Assembly (NCBI GenBank): GCA_027924645.1
Contig: BSBN01000781.1
Coordinates: 4,526,001-4,590,000, forward strand
Direction of reading: 5' to 3'
DNA length: 64,000 bases
Source of the DNA: Cunninghamia lanceolata
Lineage: Eukaryota; Streptophyta; Pinopsida; Cupressales; Cupressaceae
Each line of letters starts with the position of its first letter. Positions within the stretch are counted from its first letter, which is position 1. The notes below the pieces were generated by a model. That model saw only the letters and a program-made list of their open reading frames with translations, searched no databases and had not been told where the DNA came from. Of the stretch, positions 48,472 to 60,520 are shown piece by piece. A program made the position numbers and the translations under genes.

Positions 48472-49776
48472 TGTAATATCCCCTTCTAGACAGATGGTTA
48501 GTCCATCATGGAGTTCCCATGGGCTAGTAGTTTGGTTAGGGAACTGTGGTTAGTTTGGCTCTGGAGGTCCTTGGTAGTGACACAGTCTTGGTTTGGATTT
48601 AGTGGATCCAGTTGGCATCCTCATGGTTGGTTCAGTGGGCTCTTGGCCGTTACTATTTTTAGTAAGTTTAGGTACTATGTCGGTTCAGGATTTTTAGAGT
48701 TGGAATGGATGTGTTTCGTCGAGACCTTTTCGGCAAGCTAAAGATCAGTGAATTCTGACACCGTCTTCATACTTATTTTAAAGTCTGAAGATTTATTAAT
48801 TTATATTAATATGGACTTTATTATATTTTGCCAGAAAAGTGAAATTAATGGAATAAAGACAAAGGCTTATGTCTTGACCTTGGGCGCTCATCCTTAGGAG
48901 GCATAAAGTGAAATTAAATATTATTTTCCCTCCTAAATGCCCAATGCCTATCTTGGAGGAAGATAAAAAGGGTCAATTAGAGCTCATTTGGGATTATGCT
49001 ATGTTTTGATATTTGCTTGTGAGAGCTCTACTAGGGTTTCTGGAGTTTGAGAATTTGCATCAGGCTATTGGAGATGGAAACCTCCATTAGTGACGGTATC
49101 CTACAGGTGTGAAAGACCACCCAACGGTGCCATTGACAGTGGATGTATTCGACATTAACATATGTGCTGAAATGGAGACATTTGAGGTTGTTACTTGTGC
49201 TGAGTGAAAGATCTTTTTCTATTGCTATTTTAAGTTGATAATGGATGGTATAGAAGGCAGAAATCAAAGTGTTTGAAGTAGTTCCTTGCTGCTGTACCTT
49301 TCCATTGCTTGGTCGTACTGCATAAAGAGGAGTTTGGAGTATTGTAGGGAAGCTTTTCTCTTTGCTTCTACTACTCATTCATGGTCTTTGGGAGGTGTTT
49401 AGTGCTTCAGTTGTTGCTCTTATATTTTGTATGAGACATTTGTGACATTCTATGAAAATTTGATGCATTTCCATCCATACCCACTTGCTAGTCCATGTCC
49501 GGCGGCAGTACCAAGTTGCATATTTTCATATGGGTATGTGATAGTAATTGTTTCCTAGCTATTTTGCTATCTGGGTTGTCTTTAGTTTCTATAGATTCAT
49601 TGTATATTTTTTGGGTTTAGATTCTATGCTATATATTGTGTGCTCCAGCACTACATTTGCAGGAAAACATAAAACCCCCTTCTGCATCTTCTGTCTATCT
49701 GAAAGAACACAAAAAAATCTAATAAAAATCACACAATTAAGATTTTAAAAAATACAAACAAGTATGGCACATTACA
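48472..49776 (+). mobile_element. Element 6 (Ty3/gypsy chromovirus): 5' LTR
   Basis: 1305 bp, TGTAATATCC ... CACATTACA, flanked on the left by CTCAT (48467-48471). It matches 54874-56183 with roughly one difference per 13 bases in the first 330, mostly C/T and G/A. The - strand ORF 49031-49378 is broken in the other LTR and not a gene. Confidence 0.93.
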
Positions 49777-49777
49777 G

Positions 49778-49789
49778 TGGTATCAGAGC
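49778..49789 (+). other. Element 6 primer-binding site
   Basis: TGGTATCAGAGC, exact tRNA-Met type, one base after the LTR end. Confidence 0.92.
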
Positions 49790-49844
49790 TAAAGATCTTG
49801 CCATCCTGTGAGTTCAGTTTTGACATGTAGAAGTAAAATGAGAC

Positions 49845-51401
49845 ATGCGACCTACTGATAGATATCCGTTTAGAAGTATAAGGGCAAGACAAGGAACACA
49901 GGCTTCGCAGTTGAATAATCCAGAGAATCCAGTACCCATAATAGATCCTTTTGAGTCAGATACTGAGATAGTGATAGCAGCTACTGGGGATGATTCTCAG
50001 GTATCACAGACGGACCCATTTTCTGGAGAGCTTCCACCAGTTACAGGTCCTACAGGAGAGATGGGTGACAGGGAAGAACCAGAACTTAGTGCGCGTGACA
50101 TTTTGATCGCACTTACTTGAGAGATGAGAGAGTCTCAACGTGAGATGGTAGAGGCACAGGCTGAGTTAGCACATGCCATCGAACGAATGGGTAATGACTT
50201 AGACAATCACCGTGACAGAAACATATACAATGGAGGTGACAGGAACAGGTACCATGGAGGTGACATAAATAGATACAACAGAGGTGACAAGAATAGGTAC
50301 CAGGATGGTGATAGAAACATACATGATAGGGGAGAAAGGAATAGGAATGATGGGAATGATAGGCATAATGGTGATAGGAATCAGGAAGAATGAAATAATG
50401 GGGATAGGTATCATGATGATAGGCGCAGAGATAGAGATGATGATGAGACTTCGGTTAATCACCATAGGACTTCGCAGTTCACTATGGGAGATAGACCTGG
50501 TATTCTGATATTTGCTCCTAGGAATCAAGTTCCTGAACAGGATCCTACTCAGGTAGAGTTCCAGGAGGAGATTCTGAGGGACTGGAGAGCATCCAGTGAG
50601 GGTTTCAGAAATGAGATGACATTTACTGAATATTCTAAAATGAGAACTAGGTGTAGACCTCAGAGGGGAGGTAGATCACAAAACCAAGAACTGCAAAGGA
50701 AAGTAAGTAAGATGACACTTCCTTACTTCGATGGATCAAGTAAGACCACCGCCAGAGCTTGGGTCCAAAAATTGGACAGCTACTTGTAGATTAGTCCCAT
50801 GCCAGAGGAGGATGCTATTACTTATGCAGCTCTACACTTGGAGGGGACTACTCACAAATGGTGGAGTAACGGGAAGGTTACATTGGGTCACGATCAGGTC
50901 ACTTCATATGTGGAGTTTACAGCTAGACTGATCGACAGGTTTGATAAAAAGGACCCAGAGTTACAGTTCAAGGAGTTGACTCAGTTGAGACAGAGTGGAT
51001 CAGTAGACTCCTACATTGCTGATTTCTAGGATATATCTGTTATGGTTCCAGATATTACTGAGCGCAGGTTGGTTGTTCTTTTCATTGACAGATTGTCAAA
51101 TCAACTTCGCAGATGGGTGAAGGGTTTTGACCCTACTACACTTCAGGAGGCCATGAAGAAGGCCCGGGACATGGAATCATCAGTATGGAGGAATAAATTT
51201 CAATCCAAAGGATTTCCACCAAGGAAAGATAAGGAGAGGGATAGGAGACCATTTCAGAGAGATGCAGGACAACAGCATAAGAGTTCTTCTAGATTGGACA
51301 ATGATCAATTGAATGACTTGAGGAGAAAGAAACTCTATTTTCACCGTCGAGAGCCTTGGGATCCCACACACAAGTGTACTGCCCAAGGAAAAGCCAAATA
51401 G
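49845..51401 (+). pseudogene. gag: Element 6 gag
   Basis: Starts at ATG 49845 (MRPTDRYPFR). Residues 1-90 are variable; about 125-190 form an Asp/Arg/Asn-rich stretch with GGDRNRYHGGD-like repeats. The gypsy Gag core (LPYFDGSSKTTARAWVQKL, HKWWSN, LIDRFDKKDPELQFKELTQL) runs from about 50720 to 51170. The end carries DPTHKCTAQGK, a reduced zinc-finger-like motif. In-frame stops: TGA 50118 and 50391 (Arg expected, CGA to TGA), TAG 50787, 51027 and 51399 (the first two at Gln positions). No frameshift; the frame runs on into pol. Confidence 0.9.
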
Positions 51402-54400
51402 TTAGAGTACTTTTCAGTCGACAAGTCTGTTGATGGGAAACCCCACTCAGATTACCATTCAGAGGTCGAGGGTGGAGAATCAGAGGGCTCAGGGGAAGCA
51501 TTAGATAGAAAGGATGATCTAGCTCGACCCACAGCCTGTATCATGAGTATTCAAAAGGAAGGATCATTCAGAATTAGAGGGGTACTGAGCGGGCAGCGAT
51601 GTATTGCCTTACTTGACACAAGTGCCACTCATAACTTCATAGACGAGGGCTTGGTCGCCAAGAGAGGGCTAAAAACTGAGGAATTTGAGGGCTTTAAGGT
51701 GAAGGTTGCGGATGGTTTTGTACTTACCTACACTAGGAGGATACCCAATCTATTAATCCAACTGAACAGATACACTTACCAATCAGAGTTTTATGTTGTC
51801 GGTATGGGTGAGATGGATGTTGTGTTGGGTATGAAGTGGTTGAATGATATTGAGGAGTTCACTCTCAACTTGTAGACAATGGAAATGAAGTTTGAGGTGG
51901 ACAGAGTAAGACATGTGCTCAGAGGCATTTTAGATGGTGGATTGGGAGTTGTTTCTCTCAAGTGGATGGAGCGACTGATTCGACATGATCAGGTGGAGTG
52001 GGTAGTTGAGGTTATGGTGATGCCTATAGTAGATCAGCAGAAGCATGTGTATCCTCCTGACATACAGTCTATACTTACTAAACACACCAAAGTGTTTAGT
52101 GATATTCCACCAAGTAAACCTTCTGATAGAGGTTTTGAGCATGTGATCAAGTTGGAGGAGGGTGCTAAACCAGTAATCATGACACCTTACAGGCACCTAA
52201 AGAGGTATAAGGATGAGATCGAGAAGGCTATCAAAGAGCTTCTCTAGATGGGTCACATCAGGCCTAGTAAGAGTCCGTTTGCATCATCTGTGGTATTGGT
52301 AAAGAAGAAGGATGGGACTCTCAGAATGTGTATCGATTACAGGAAACTCAATAAGAAAACAATCAAGAATAGGTACCCGATTCCTAGAATCAATGAGTTG
52401 ATTGACAAGTTGCACGGAGCTTGTTACTTCTCCAAGATTGATTTGAGATCCAGTTACCATCAGATATGGGTCAGAGATGAGGATGTGGAGAAGACAATAT
52501 TCAGGTGTCATTATGGGCACTTTGAGTTCCTGGTCATGCCATTTGGTTTGACCAATGCTCCAACTACCTTCCAGTCCTGTATGAACAAGGTGTTCAGAGA
52601 GTAGTTGAGGAGATTTGTGCTGATTTTCTTTGATGATATACTAATTTACAGTAGGACATGGGAAGAGCATCTGAAACACATTGACATTATGCTGAGAATC
52701 TTAGAGAGTGAGTTGTTGTATGCCAAAATGTCAAAGTGTGAGTTTGGGATGACCAAGTTGCTATACTTGGGTCATATCATCAGTGCTAGTAGCGTGAAGG
52801 TAGACCTGAAAAAGATTCGGGCAATTGTGGATTGGCCACCACCAAAAAATCTCTCATATCTTAAGGGATTTCTTGTCCTTTGTGGATATTACCACAAGTT
52901 TGTGAAGGGGTTCTCTCAATCGGCTGCTCCCCTTACTGATTTGACTTGTAAGGATGCTTTCAGTTGGTCTAATAAGGCATAGGAGTGTTTTGACAGGTTC
53001 AAATAGATCATGAGTACTTGCCCTGTGTTAGCCATTCCTGATTTCAGAAAACCCTTCGAGCTATAGTGTGATGCCTCGGGCGTAGGCATTGGTGCAGTAA
53101 TCATGCAAGATAAGCACCCCATTGCATTTGAGAGTAGGAAGTTGAGGGGTGTGGAGAGGAGTTACAGCATATATGATAAGGAGATGTTAGCCATCAAGCA
53201 TGCACTGGCTAAGTTCAGAGAGTATCTGGTGGGCAATAAATTTGTGGTTAAGACAAACCACAATAGTTTGAAGCATTTCATTAGACAAAAGGATTTGAAT
53301 GAGAGGAAATAGAAGTGGGTCAGCAAGTTACAAGCCTACGACTTTGACATTGTTTATGTCAAAGGAAAGAAGAATGTTGTTTCTGATGCATTATCCAGGA
53401 GACCTCATCTGTGTGCACTAGGTGCTATAGCTGATGATTGGAGAGAATTGATTTCAACAGAATATGCTAAGGATGAGTGGGCTACTGGAGTGATTGATGG
53501 CACCATCAAAGATGACAGGTACACGGTCGTAAATGACTTGATCATCTACAAGGACAGGATTTTCTTGGTGTCAGGTTCACAGATGAAGCAAAAAGTTTTG
53601 AGGGCATTTCGTGACTTGTCTATGGCAGGGCATCTAGGATACTTTAAAACTTACAGACAGGTCAGAGAGAGGTTCACCTAGAAGGGCCTCAAGATTGAGG
53701 TGATGCAGTATGTGAGAGAGTGCCCAATATGTCAGTAGAACAAGCAAGAGCACTCACTTCCAGGAGGTTTATTGCAGCCCCTGCCCATTCCTGATAGGAA
53801 GTGGGACAACATTTCTATGGACTTTATCACAGGGTTACCTAGAGTCCAAGGCAGGGATTGTATTTATGTGGTAGTGGATAGGTTGACAAAGTATGCACAC
53901 TTCTTTGCCATTCCTATCACTTATACTGCAGCTTAGATTGCAGAGTTGTTCTTTCGTGAGGTATTTCAACTTCATGGGTTGCCCAGGAGCATTGTCAGTG
54001 ACAGGGACAATAGGCTCCTCAGTAATTTTTGGCAAGAGCTTTTCAGGTTGTCAGGGACGGAGCTCACACCCAGTACGAGTTATCACTCCCAGACTGATGG
54101 TTAGACGGAGATAGTGAACAAGTGGGTGGAAGGATACCTCCGAAGCTATGTTTTAGGGCAGCAAAAGGCATGGGTTAGGTGGCTTCGCATGGGGGAGTAT
54201 TGCTACAATTCTACTTACCACATGTCCATCTAGATGTCACCCTTCATGCCATTGTATGGTTATGAGGCATTGATCTTTGTTAATTTACTATTTGGTGATA
54301 GTAGGGTGCCGAAAGCTAAAGACTTCCTTCAGGAGAGTCAGGATATCATGAGGGCATTGAAAGAAAACATACAAAAAGCTCAGAATCAGTAGAAGCAATA

Positions 54401-54878
54401 TGCAGATTAGCAGAGGACTGAGCGATCATTTGAGGTTGGTGACATGGTTTACCTCATGCTATAGCTTTATAGGCCATCTACTCTTAAGAAGAGTGGAGCA
54501 GAGAAGTTGAAGCCACGGTGTTATGGACCCTTCAGGGTCACTAGGAGGATTGGTGAAGTGGCTTATGAGTTGGAGTTACTAGCAGGGAGCAGGGTACATA
54601 ATGTGTTTCATGTTTCTCGCCTCAAGAAGGCACTAGGGCACAATGTGACACCTTCAGTTGAGTTGCCTCCTCTTGATGATGAGGGGAAGTTGATATTGGT
54701 ACCCGAGGCAATCATTGACACTAGGGATCACAATTTGAGGAGGAGGATTATTAGAGAATACCTGGTCAAATAGAAAAACCTACCGATTGAGGATGCTACG
54801 TGGGAGAACGAGCAGAGTCTAGAGCATCCTAAGCTGAGATTGCTTGAGGCAAGCAATCTTAGGGAGGGCAGACTGTAA
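51402..54878 (+). pseudogene. pol: Element 6 pol: protease, RT, RNase H, integrase, chromodomain
   Basis: Same frame as gag. Protease: LLDTSATHNFI near 51609. [21 protein letters not shown] near 52337, [12 protein letters not shown], and the box FFDDILIYS near 52622. RNase H: CDASGVGIGAVI near 53067. Integrase: ECPICQ near 53718, [16 protein letters not shown] and the TDG-stop-TEI catalytic Glu region near 54093. A chromodomain (VPEAIIDTRDHN, IIREYLVK, NLPIEDATWE) closes the protein near 54690-54810, marking a chromovirus. The terminal TAA at 54876 lies 3 nt inside the 3' LTR. In this part 16 in-frame TAG stops are seen from 51873 to 54771, and none is TAA or TGA. Two replace conserved Trp (53679, 54771), most others Gln. 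Confidence 0.93.
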
Positions 54879-56183
54879 TGTCCCCTTCTAGACACATAGT
54901 TAGTCCATCATGGAGTTCCCATGGGCTAACAGTTTGGTTAGGGAACTGTGGTTACTTTGGCTCTGGAGGTCCTTGGCAGTGACAGAGTCTTGGTTCGCAT
55001 TTAGTGGATCCAGTTGGCATCCTCGTGGTTGGTTTAGTGGGCTCTTGGCCATTACTTACTATTTTTAGTAAGTTCAAGTACTGTGTCAGTTTAGGATTTT
55101 CAGAGTTGGAACAGATGCGTTTCGTCAAGACCTTTTTGGTGAGCTAAAGATCAGTGAATTCCGACACCGTCTTCATACTTTCTTTAAACTCTGAAGATTT
55201 ATTAATTTATATTAATATGAACTTTATTATATTTTTGCCAGAAAAGTGAAATTAATGGAATAAAGACAAAGGCTTATGTCTTGACCTTGGGCGCTCATCC
55301 TTAGGAGGCATAAAGTGAAATTAAATATTATTTTCCCTCCTAAATGCCCAACGCCTATCTTGGAGGAAGATAAAAAGGGTCAATTGGAGCGCATTTGGGA
55401 TTATGCTATGTTTTGATATTTGCTTGTGAGAGCTCTGCAAGGGTTTCTGGAGTTTGAGAATTTGCATCAGGCTATTGGAGACGGAAACCTCCATTAGTGA
55501 TGGTATCCCACAGGTGTGAAAGACCACCCAACGGTGCCATTAACGGTGGATGTATTCGGCATTCACATATGTGCTGAAATAGAGACATTTGAGGTTGTTA
55601 CTTGTGCTGAGTGAAAGATATTTTTCTATTGCTATTATAAGTTGATAATGGATGGTATAGAAGGCAGAAATCAAAGTGTTTGAAGTAGTTCCTTGTTGCT
55701 GTACCTTTCCATTGCTTGGTCGTATTGCATAAAGAGGAGTTTGGAGTATTGTAGGGAAGCTTTTCTCTTTGCTTCTACTACTCATTCATGGTCTTTGGGA
55801 CGTGTTTAGTGCTTCAGTTGTTGCTCTTATATTTTGTATGAGACATTTGTGACATTCTATAGAAATTTGATGCATTTCCATCCATACCCACTTGCTGGTC
55901 CATTTCCGGCGGCCATACCAAGTTGCATATTTTCATATGGGTATGTGATAGTAACTGTTTCCTGGCTATTTTACTATCTGGGTTGTCTTTAGTTTCTTCA
56001 GATTCATTGTATATTTTTTGGGTTTAGGTTCTATGCTATATATTGTGTGCTCTGGCACTACATCTGCAGGAAAACATAAAACCCCCTTCTACATCTTCTG
56101 TCTATCTAAAAGAATACACAAAAATCTAATAAAAATCACACAATTAAGATTTTAAAAAATACAAATAGGTATGGCACATTACA
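54874..56183 (+). mobile_element. Element 6 3' LTR
   Basis: 1310 bp, TGTAATGTCC ... CACATTACA, followed by CTCAT (56184-56188), the second copy of the target duplication. The purine tract AGGGAGGGCAGAC just before it is inside the pol coding frame. Confidence 0.93.
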
Positions 56184-56519
56184 CTCATAGATGAGAGAGA
56201 CACTGCTATACTGAGGACCCAGCGGGTGATTTCTGAGAGGGATGCTGCTATAGCCACCATGGGCATGGATCAAGGTACATTCTTCATGGTTACAGAGATG
56301 AGCCGATTGCAGGATGAGGTCGTGAGAGCTTAGAGTGAGGCTAAGTATTATAGGGGACTATACCATGGGGCAGTTCCAGTAGATCAAAGGCATCCTAGTT
56401 ACAGGAGTCGGTTAGGGGCATCAGCTTCAAGGCGGATAGGGGACTCTAGATCAGTGGCATTAGTTATGGGGCCTCCTCAGGAGAGGGACATAGGTGGGGC
56501 AGGAGGAGCAAGTAGATGA
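56184..56519 (+). pseudogene. Plant mobile domain ORF, 3' part
   Basis: Removing element 6 and one CTCAT joins ...VQAL to IDERDTAILRTQRVISERDA in the same frame. The sequence continues as a coiled coil (MSRLQDEVVRA), then a TAG at a likely Gln, and ends at TGA 56517 after GPPQERDIGGAGGASR. Confidence 0.8.
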
Positions 56520-59146
56520 GGTAGAGACTAGAGCGAGGCCTCTTAAGGGAGCAGCCTCCTGAGACAGCATGGATAGCCAGTTTTGTGCATATTGTGTATC
56601 ATTTTTTAGGCCTGTGTGCCTGATTGTACATATATACTTTTGGATGGCTCATTAATAGCCATATTTGTATATGTTTTGTATATGATAGACACTTGTACAT
56701 TGACCCATGATGCGTATACATGATGATAGATGTTTCTACATGATTCCTATTTGTTATGGATGCATATGTGTTATGGTTATTGATCCTACTTTTATGGTAT
56801 GCTATGGATTATGCTGTGCACATTATCTATATGTATGGATTCTCATGCTTTTGTTTTGATGCTATGATAATGTGTTATGTAATTCTTAAAATGGACTTTG
56901 ATTATGCCATGTATGTAAAAATGATGGTAAATACTTCTAATGATATGTATCGATGGACTAGTGATAGTTACATGGTAAAATGCTTATGATGGGATGGACA
57001 ATGGATATTCTATATGTAAATAGATGATTTGGATGTGCCTAACACACTTGTTTTGTAGGAAGAAGAGGACAATGAATGAAGACAAAGAGGTGGTGGCCAG
57101 AGAGAAGATGGTAAACCATTGATCAAGTCAGAAATGCAATGATGGATGGCGAAAAGGCAGCTTTGAATGGTTGCTTAAGACATTAGAGAATTGCAATCCT
57201 TATGTTTGATATAGCATTAGATATTATGCACCAGGGTATAAAGACCAAGGTGTCGAGTATCCAATGTGCTACAAACTAATACAACCTTGTCAAGATACAA
57301 GATATGAATATTAACTGCTCATGATGGACTTTGACTCTACAAGCAAAAGGTTTGACATTATTTCCACTAGACATAATAAACCTTGTTGGTTATATGTATG
57401 GGAAATAGTCTTAGCATAGAATGGTCTTAGTGCATAAGAGACTATTTAGCTTCTCAGATGCAAAAGATGTTGATATACAAGATGTTATTCCCAACATGTA
57501 CAAGATACCATTAGGCATAGTAGAGAATAAGACCATCCCACAAACATAGCCTACGAAAGAAAATGACCATGCCCTAGTCCATACTTTTCCACAACATACC
57601 AAGATGTGATAGATCAAGGCAGTCTTAACTAGGTATCAGAAAGGGACAAAAGATAAATCAAAAGAAAAACAAAATACCTTGCCATCATGTTCTTTTGCCA
57701 AATTTAGATTTCTCTTGGATGGATTGGATAGATAGAACCTTGTTAAAAGGAAAGATATATCCTGTTGAAGGCTAAGATGATTGGTTGACATAGGAGATGT
57801 TGGCTTAAGACACATGAACAAAGGACCTCAGTTAAACCTTGATTTAATAAGTACTGGAGCTATCGCAAGTTGGATAGTTTGGTTATGCTGGAGTTAGCCA
57901 AAGAGAAGAAGACGAAAGACCAAAGAGATGAGGGGGAAATGGAAGAAAGAGTCGTCGGTGCTTGCATATTGGGTACATCCTTCATATTCCAGACTACCTA
58001 CATACCCTGTTTCCATGAGATCAAAGCACCTTACGATGATGATGAGACATGATGATATGTAGTTCTAGGTGTTTATTCATATGGGAGACAGATGATGGGA
58101 GAAGAAAAGATGAGATGCAAGAAAAGAAGAATGATCCGAAGAAAGATGGATGACGAAAGAGGGGTATCGCCTTATGCCTGAATCTGGGTATTTCCTTCAT
58201 ACACCAGACTGCCTACATACCCTTGTCCATGGGATCAAGGCAATTAATGATAGAGATGAGATGTAGTTCTGATTATTATGAGATGATGACAAAGGTGGTT
58301 GATGTATTTTGGATGTAGTGACGAAGAAGTTTAGTTAGTGTTGGTTATTTGGAGGTGTTTGGAATTTTTTTGGATTTTTGTTTTTAGAACACTTTAGAAT
58401 TTTTTTGTATTTTTTTCAGGATAGTTTATGATTTTTTTGGATTTTTTCAGGACAGTTTATGATTTTTTTAAGGACATTTTATGATTTTTTTGGATTTTTT
58501 TAGGACATTTTATAAATTGTTTTTGGGAATTTTTTAGGACATTTTATAATTTTTTTTTCATTTTTTCAGGACATTTTATGATGTTTTTAGATTTTTTTAG
58601 GACATTTTATGATTTTTTTTCAATTTTTTCATGACATTTTGGGATATGGCATGATGCTTTAAAGTGTCCACCCAACCTTGAAGTGCAAGCAAGTGCCCCC
58701 AGTATGGGAAGAATTTTGATTATGTACAAAGGGCATGGAAATGTGTCATGGACTAGATAGCCGTAGTTGACTCATATGGGAGCTTGTGACTACAAATTAT
58801 ATATTAACTTCAACAATTTACAAGCCATGTTAATAGTAAGGCACAGGGATAGTGAAAAGGGGGGAACATTTTAACCATGTATGGGTTGGGTTGTTAGGGG
58901 ATGGATGAAGTGGCACGGTACGATGGGGGTTAAACAAATAGTGATGTAGATGGTGAGAGCTGGTTCTACCATAGCGCATGTTTTCCAAGTTTTCACTATG
59001 GTACTTATCCAAGGCACTTGTTTGCCAAGTTTTCACCATTGGACGCTAACCCAAAGTGCCACCATAGTGGTTTTCACTATTGGATTTTTTTGGGTACTTT
59101 TTTGATATTTTTGTACTATTTCTACAGATAGAGGATACAAAGATCA
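56520..59146 (-). other. Element 7 3' non-coding region
   Basis: No gene. From about 57200 to 58300 it is homologous, piecewise, to the 3' region of element 4. The block CCTACATACCC...GGGATCAAGGC occurs twice, near 57990 and 58208. A TATA/AT-rich stretch lies near 56600-56900. Confidence 0.6.
58340..58650. repeat. T-rich tandem repeat, unit about 35-45 bp, some 7-8 copies
   Basis: Units of 'aggacattttatgatttttt' and variants with T runs. Element 4 has a short version near 24020-24070. Confidence 0.7.
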
Positions 59147-60520
59147 AGGGTAAAACTTTTTGAGATGAACACTGTTGAGTGGTTCATCTAGAGGTATGCC
59201 TTTAGGGGTTGCAAGAGTGTAAGATTCGGACCCAAACATTGATGTGATGACAAAGGGCCCTAGCCAATTTGGCTCAAATTTGCCCTATTTCTCACATTGT
59301 TGTTGGTTTCTCTGATTTTCTTTCAGGACTAGGTCACCCACCTGGAACCTTCTCTCTCGAAGCTTCTTGTTATAGCTTTGACGAAGATGATTTTGATAAA
59401 CCTATAGATGATTGAGGGAAGTGACTCATCTTCCATCTAGCAGCTTGAGGTCATGTATCCTAGACATCCTATAATCTTCGTCAAATAAAATATGCTACAG
59501 TGAGACATGTAGCAAGGGGATCTTGACCTCAATAGGAAGGATGGTATTAATTCCATAAACAAGGGCATAAGGAGTAGTACCAGTAGGAGTGCAGACACTG
59601 GTGCGATAGGCCCATAATGCAGGTTTCAGTTGGAGGTGCTAGTCACAACCAACCTCATTGATCATTTTCTTAAGGATTTTTAGGATGGTCTTGTTAGTGG
59701 CCTCAGCTTGGTTGTTGCTCTAAGGATAGTAAGGCATGGAAAATCTATGTTGAATATGAAACTTACTGCACAAATCACGTACCTCCTGGTTCTTAAATGG
59801 GTGACAATTATTAGCGATTATAGCTTGTGGGACACCATACCTACAAATGATGTAATGGAGAATAAACTTGGATATCTGCTTACCAGTGATGTAGGTCATG
59901 GGTATAGCTTCCACCAATTTGGTGAAATATTTTGTAGTTGTAACAATAAACTTATGGCCATTAGATGAGGGTGGATGGATTTTCCCCATGAGGTCAAGTC
60001 CCCACTGCAAAAATGGTCATGGAGTTGTGAGAGGCTGAAGTTCTTGTGCTGGGGCATGAATGAGGTCCCCGTGCTTCTGGTATTATATACACCTGTGGGA
60101 AAATTGCTATGCATCCTACTCCATGGTAGGCCAGTAGTATCCATCTCTCATAAGTTTTTTGGTAAGACTAGGGCCTGTGGAATACAACCCACAGACACCC
60201 TCATGTACTTCCCGCAAAGCAATGTTAGCCTCTCCTGAGTCAAGAAACCTAAGGAGGATACTATCTAGACTCTTTTAGTAGAGGGTTTGGCCAAGGATAG
60301 TATAGCGAGAAGTTCGGCAAATGAAGTTTTTTTGTTGAGTGTTGGAGAGATGGGGTGGCAAAGTACCCTTGCTTAAATACTCATAAATGTCTTCATACCA
60401 AGGGGAGTTTGGACCAACAACTTCACAAATAAGTTTAGATTGGTGTACTTCAAAGGCTGGGACCAGGAGCTATTCTACCAAGAATTCACATCTCTATATG
60501 TTGGTTGGCATATCCAAGAG
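59147..60520 (-). pseudogene. pol: Element 7 integrase (Tat type)
   Basis: Read on the - strand: QWGLDLMGKIHPPSSNGHKF with the first catalytic Asp near 60000, then YFTKLVEAIPM, YGVPQAIIANNCHPFKN where the second Asp is Asn (A-N-N for the usual S-D-N), and QAEATNKTILKILKKM with the Glu. The C-terminal barrel GDLVLKENQRN and PNWLGPFVI follows, then VHLKKFYP before TGA at about 59147. No chromodomain follows. Several stops and frameshifts are present, including a TAG near 59635 at a likely Gln. Confidence 0.85.

Noticed and set aside
49031..49378. 115-residue - strand ORF in the chromovirus LTR, with a relative in the other LTR
   Set aside because: The second copy is split and shifted (55321-55527, 55540-55785), and no motif is present.
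50199..50528. Ile/Pro-rich - strand ORF across gag
   Set aside because: Shadow of the Asp/Arg/Asn repeat in the chromovirus Gag.
49845..54878. TAG read as glutamine (a recoding system) in the chromovirus
   Set aside because: Two of the TAG codons replace conserved Trp and the two TGA stops replace likely Arg. The same TAG bias is seen in unrelated elements and the PMD remnant. C-to-T decay explains all of it.
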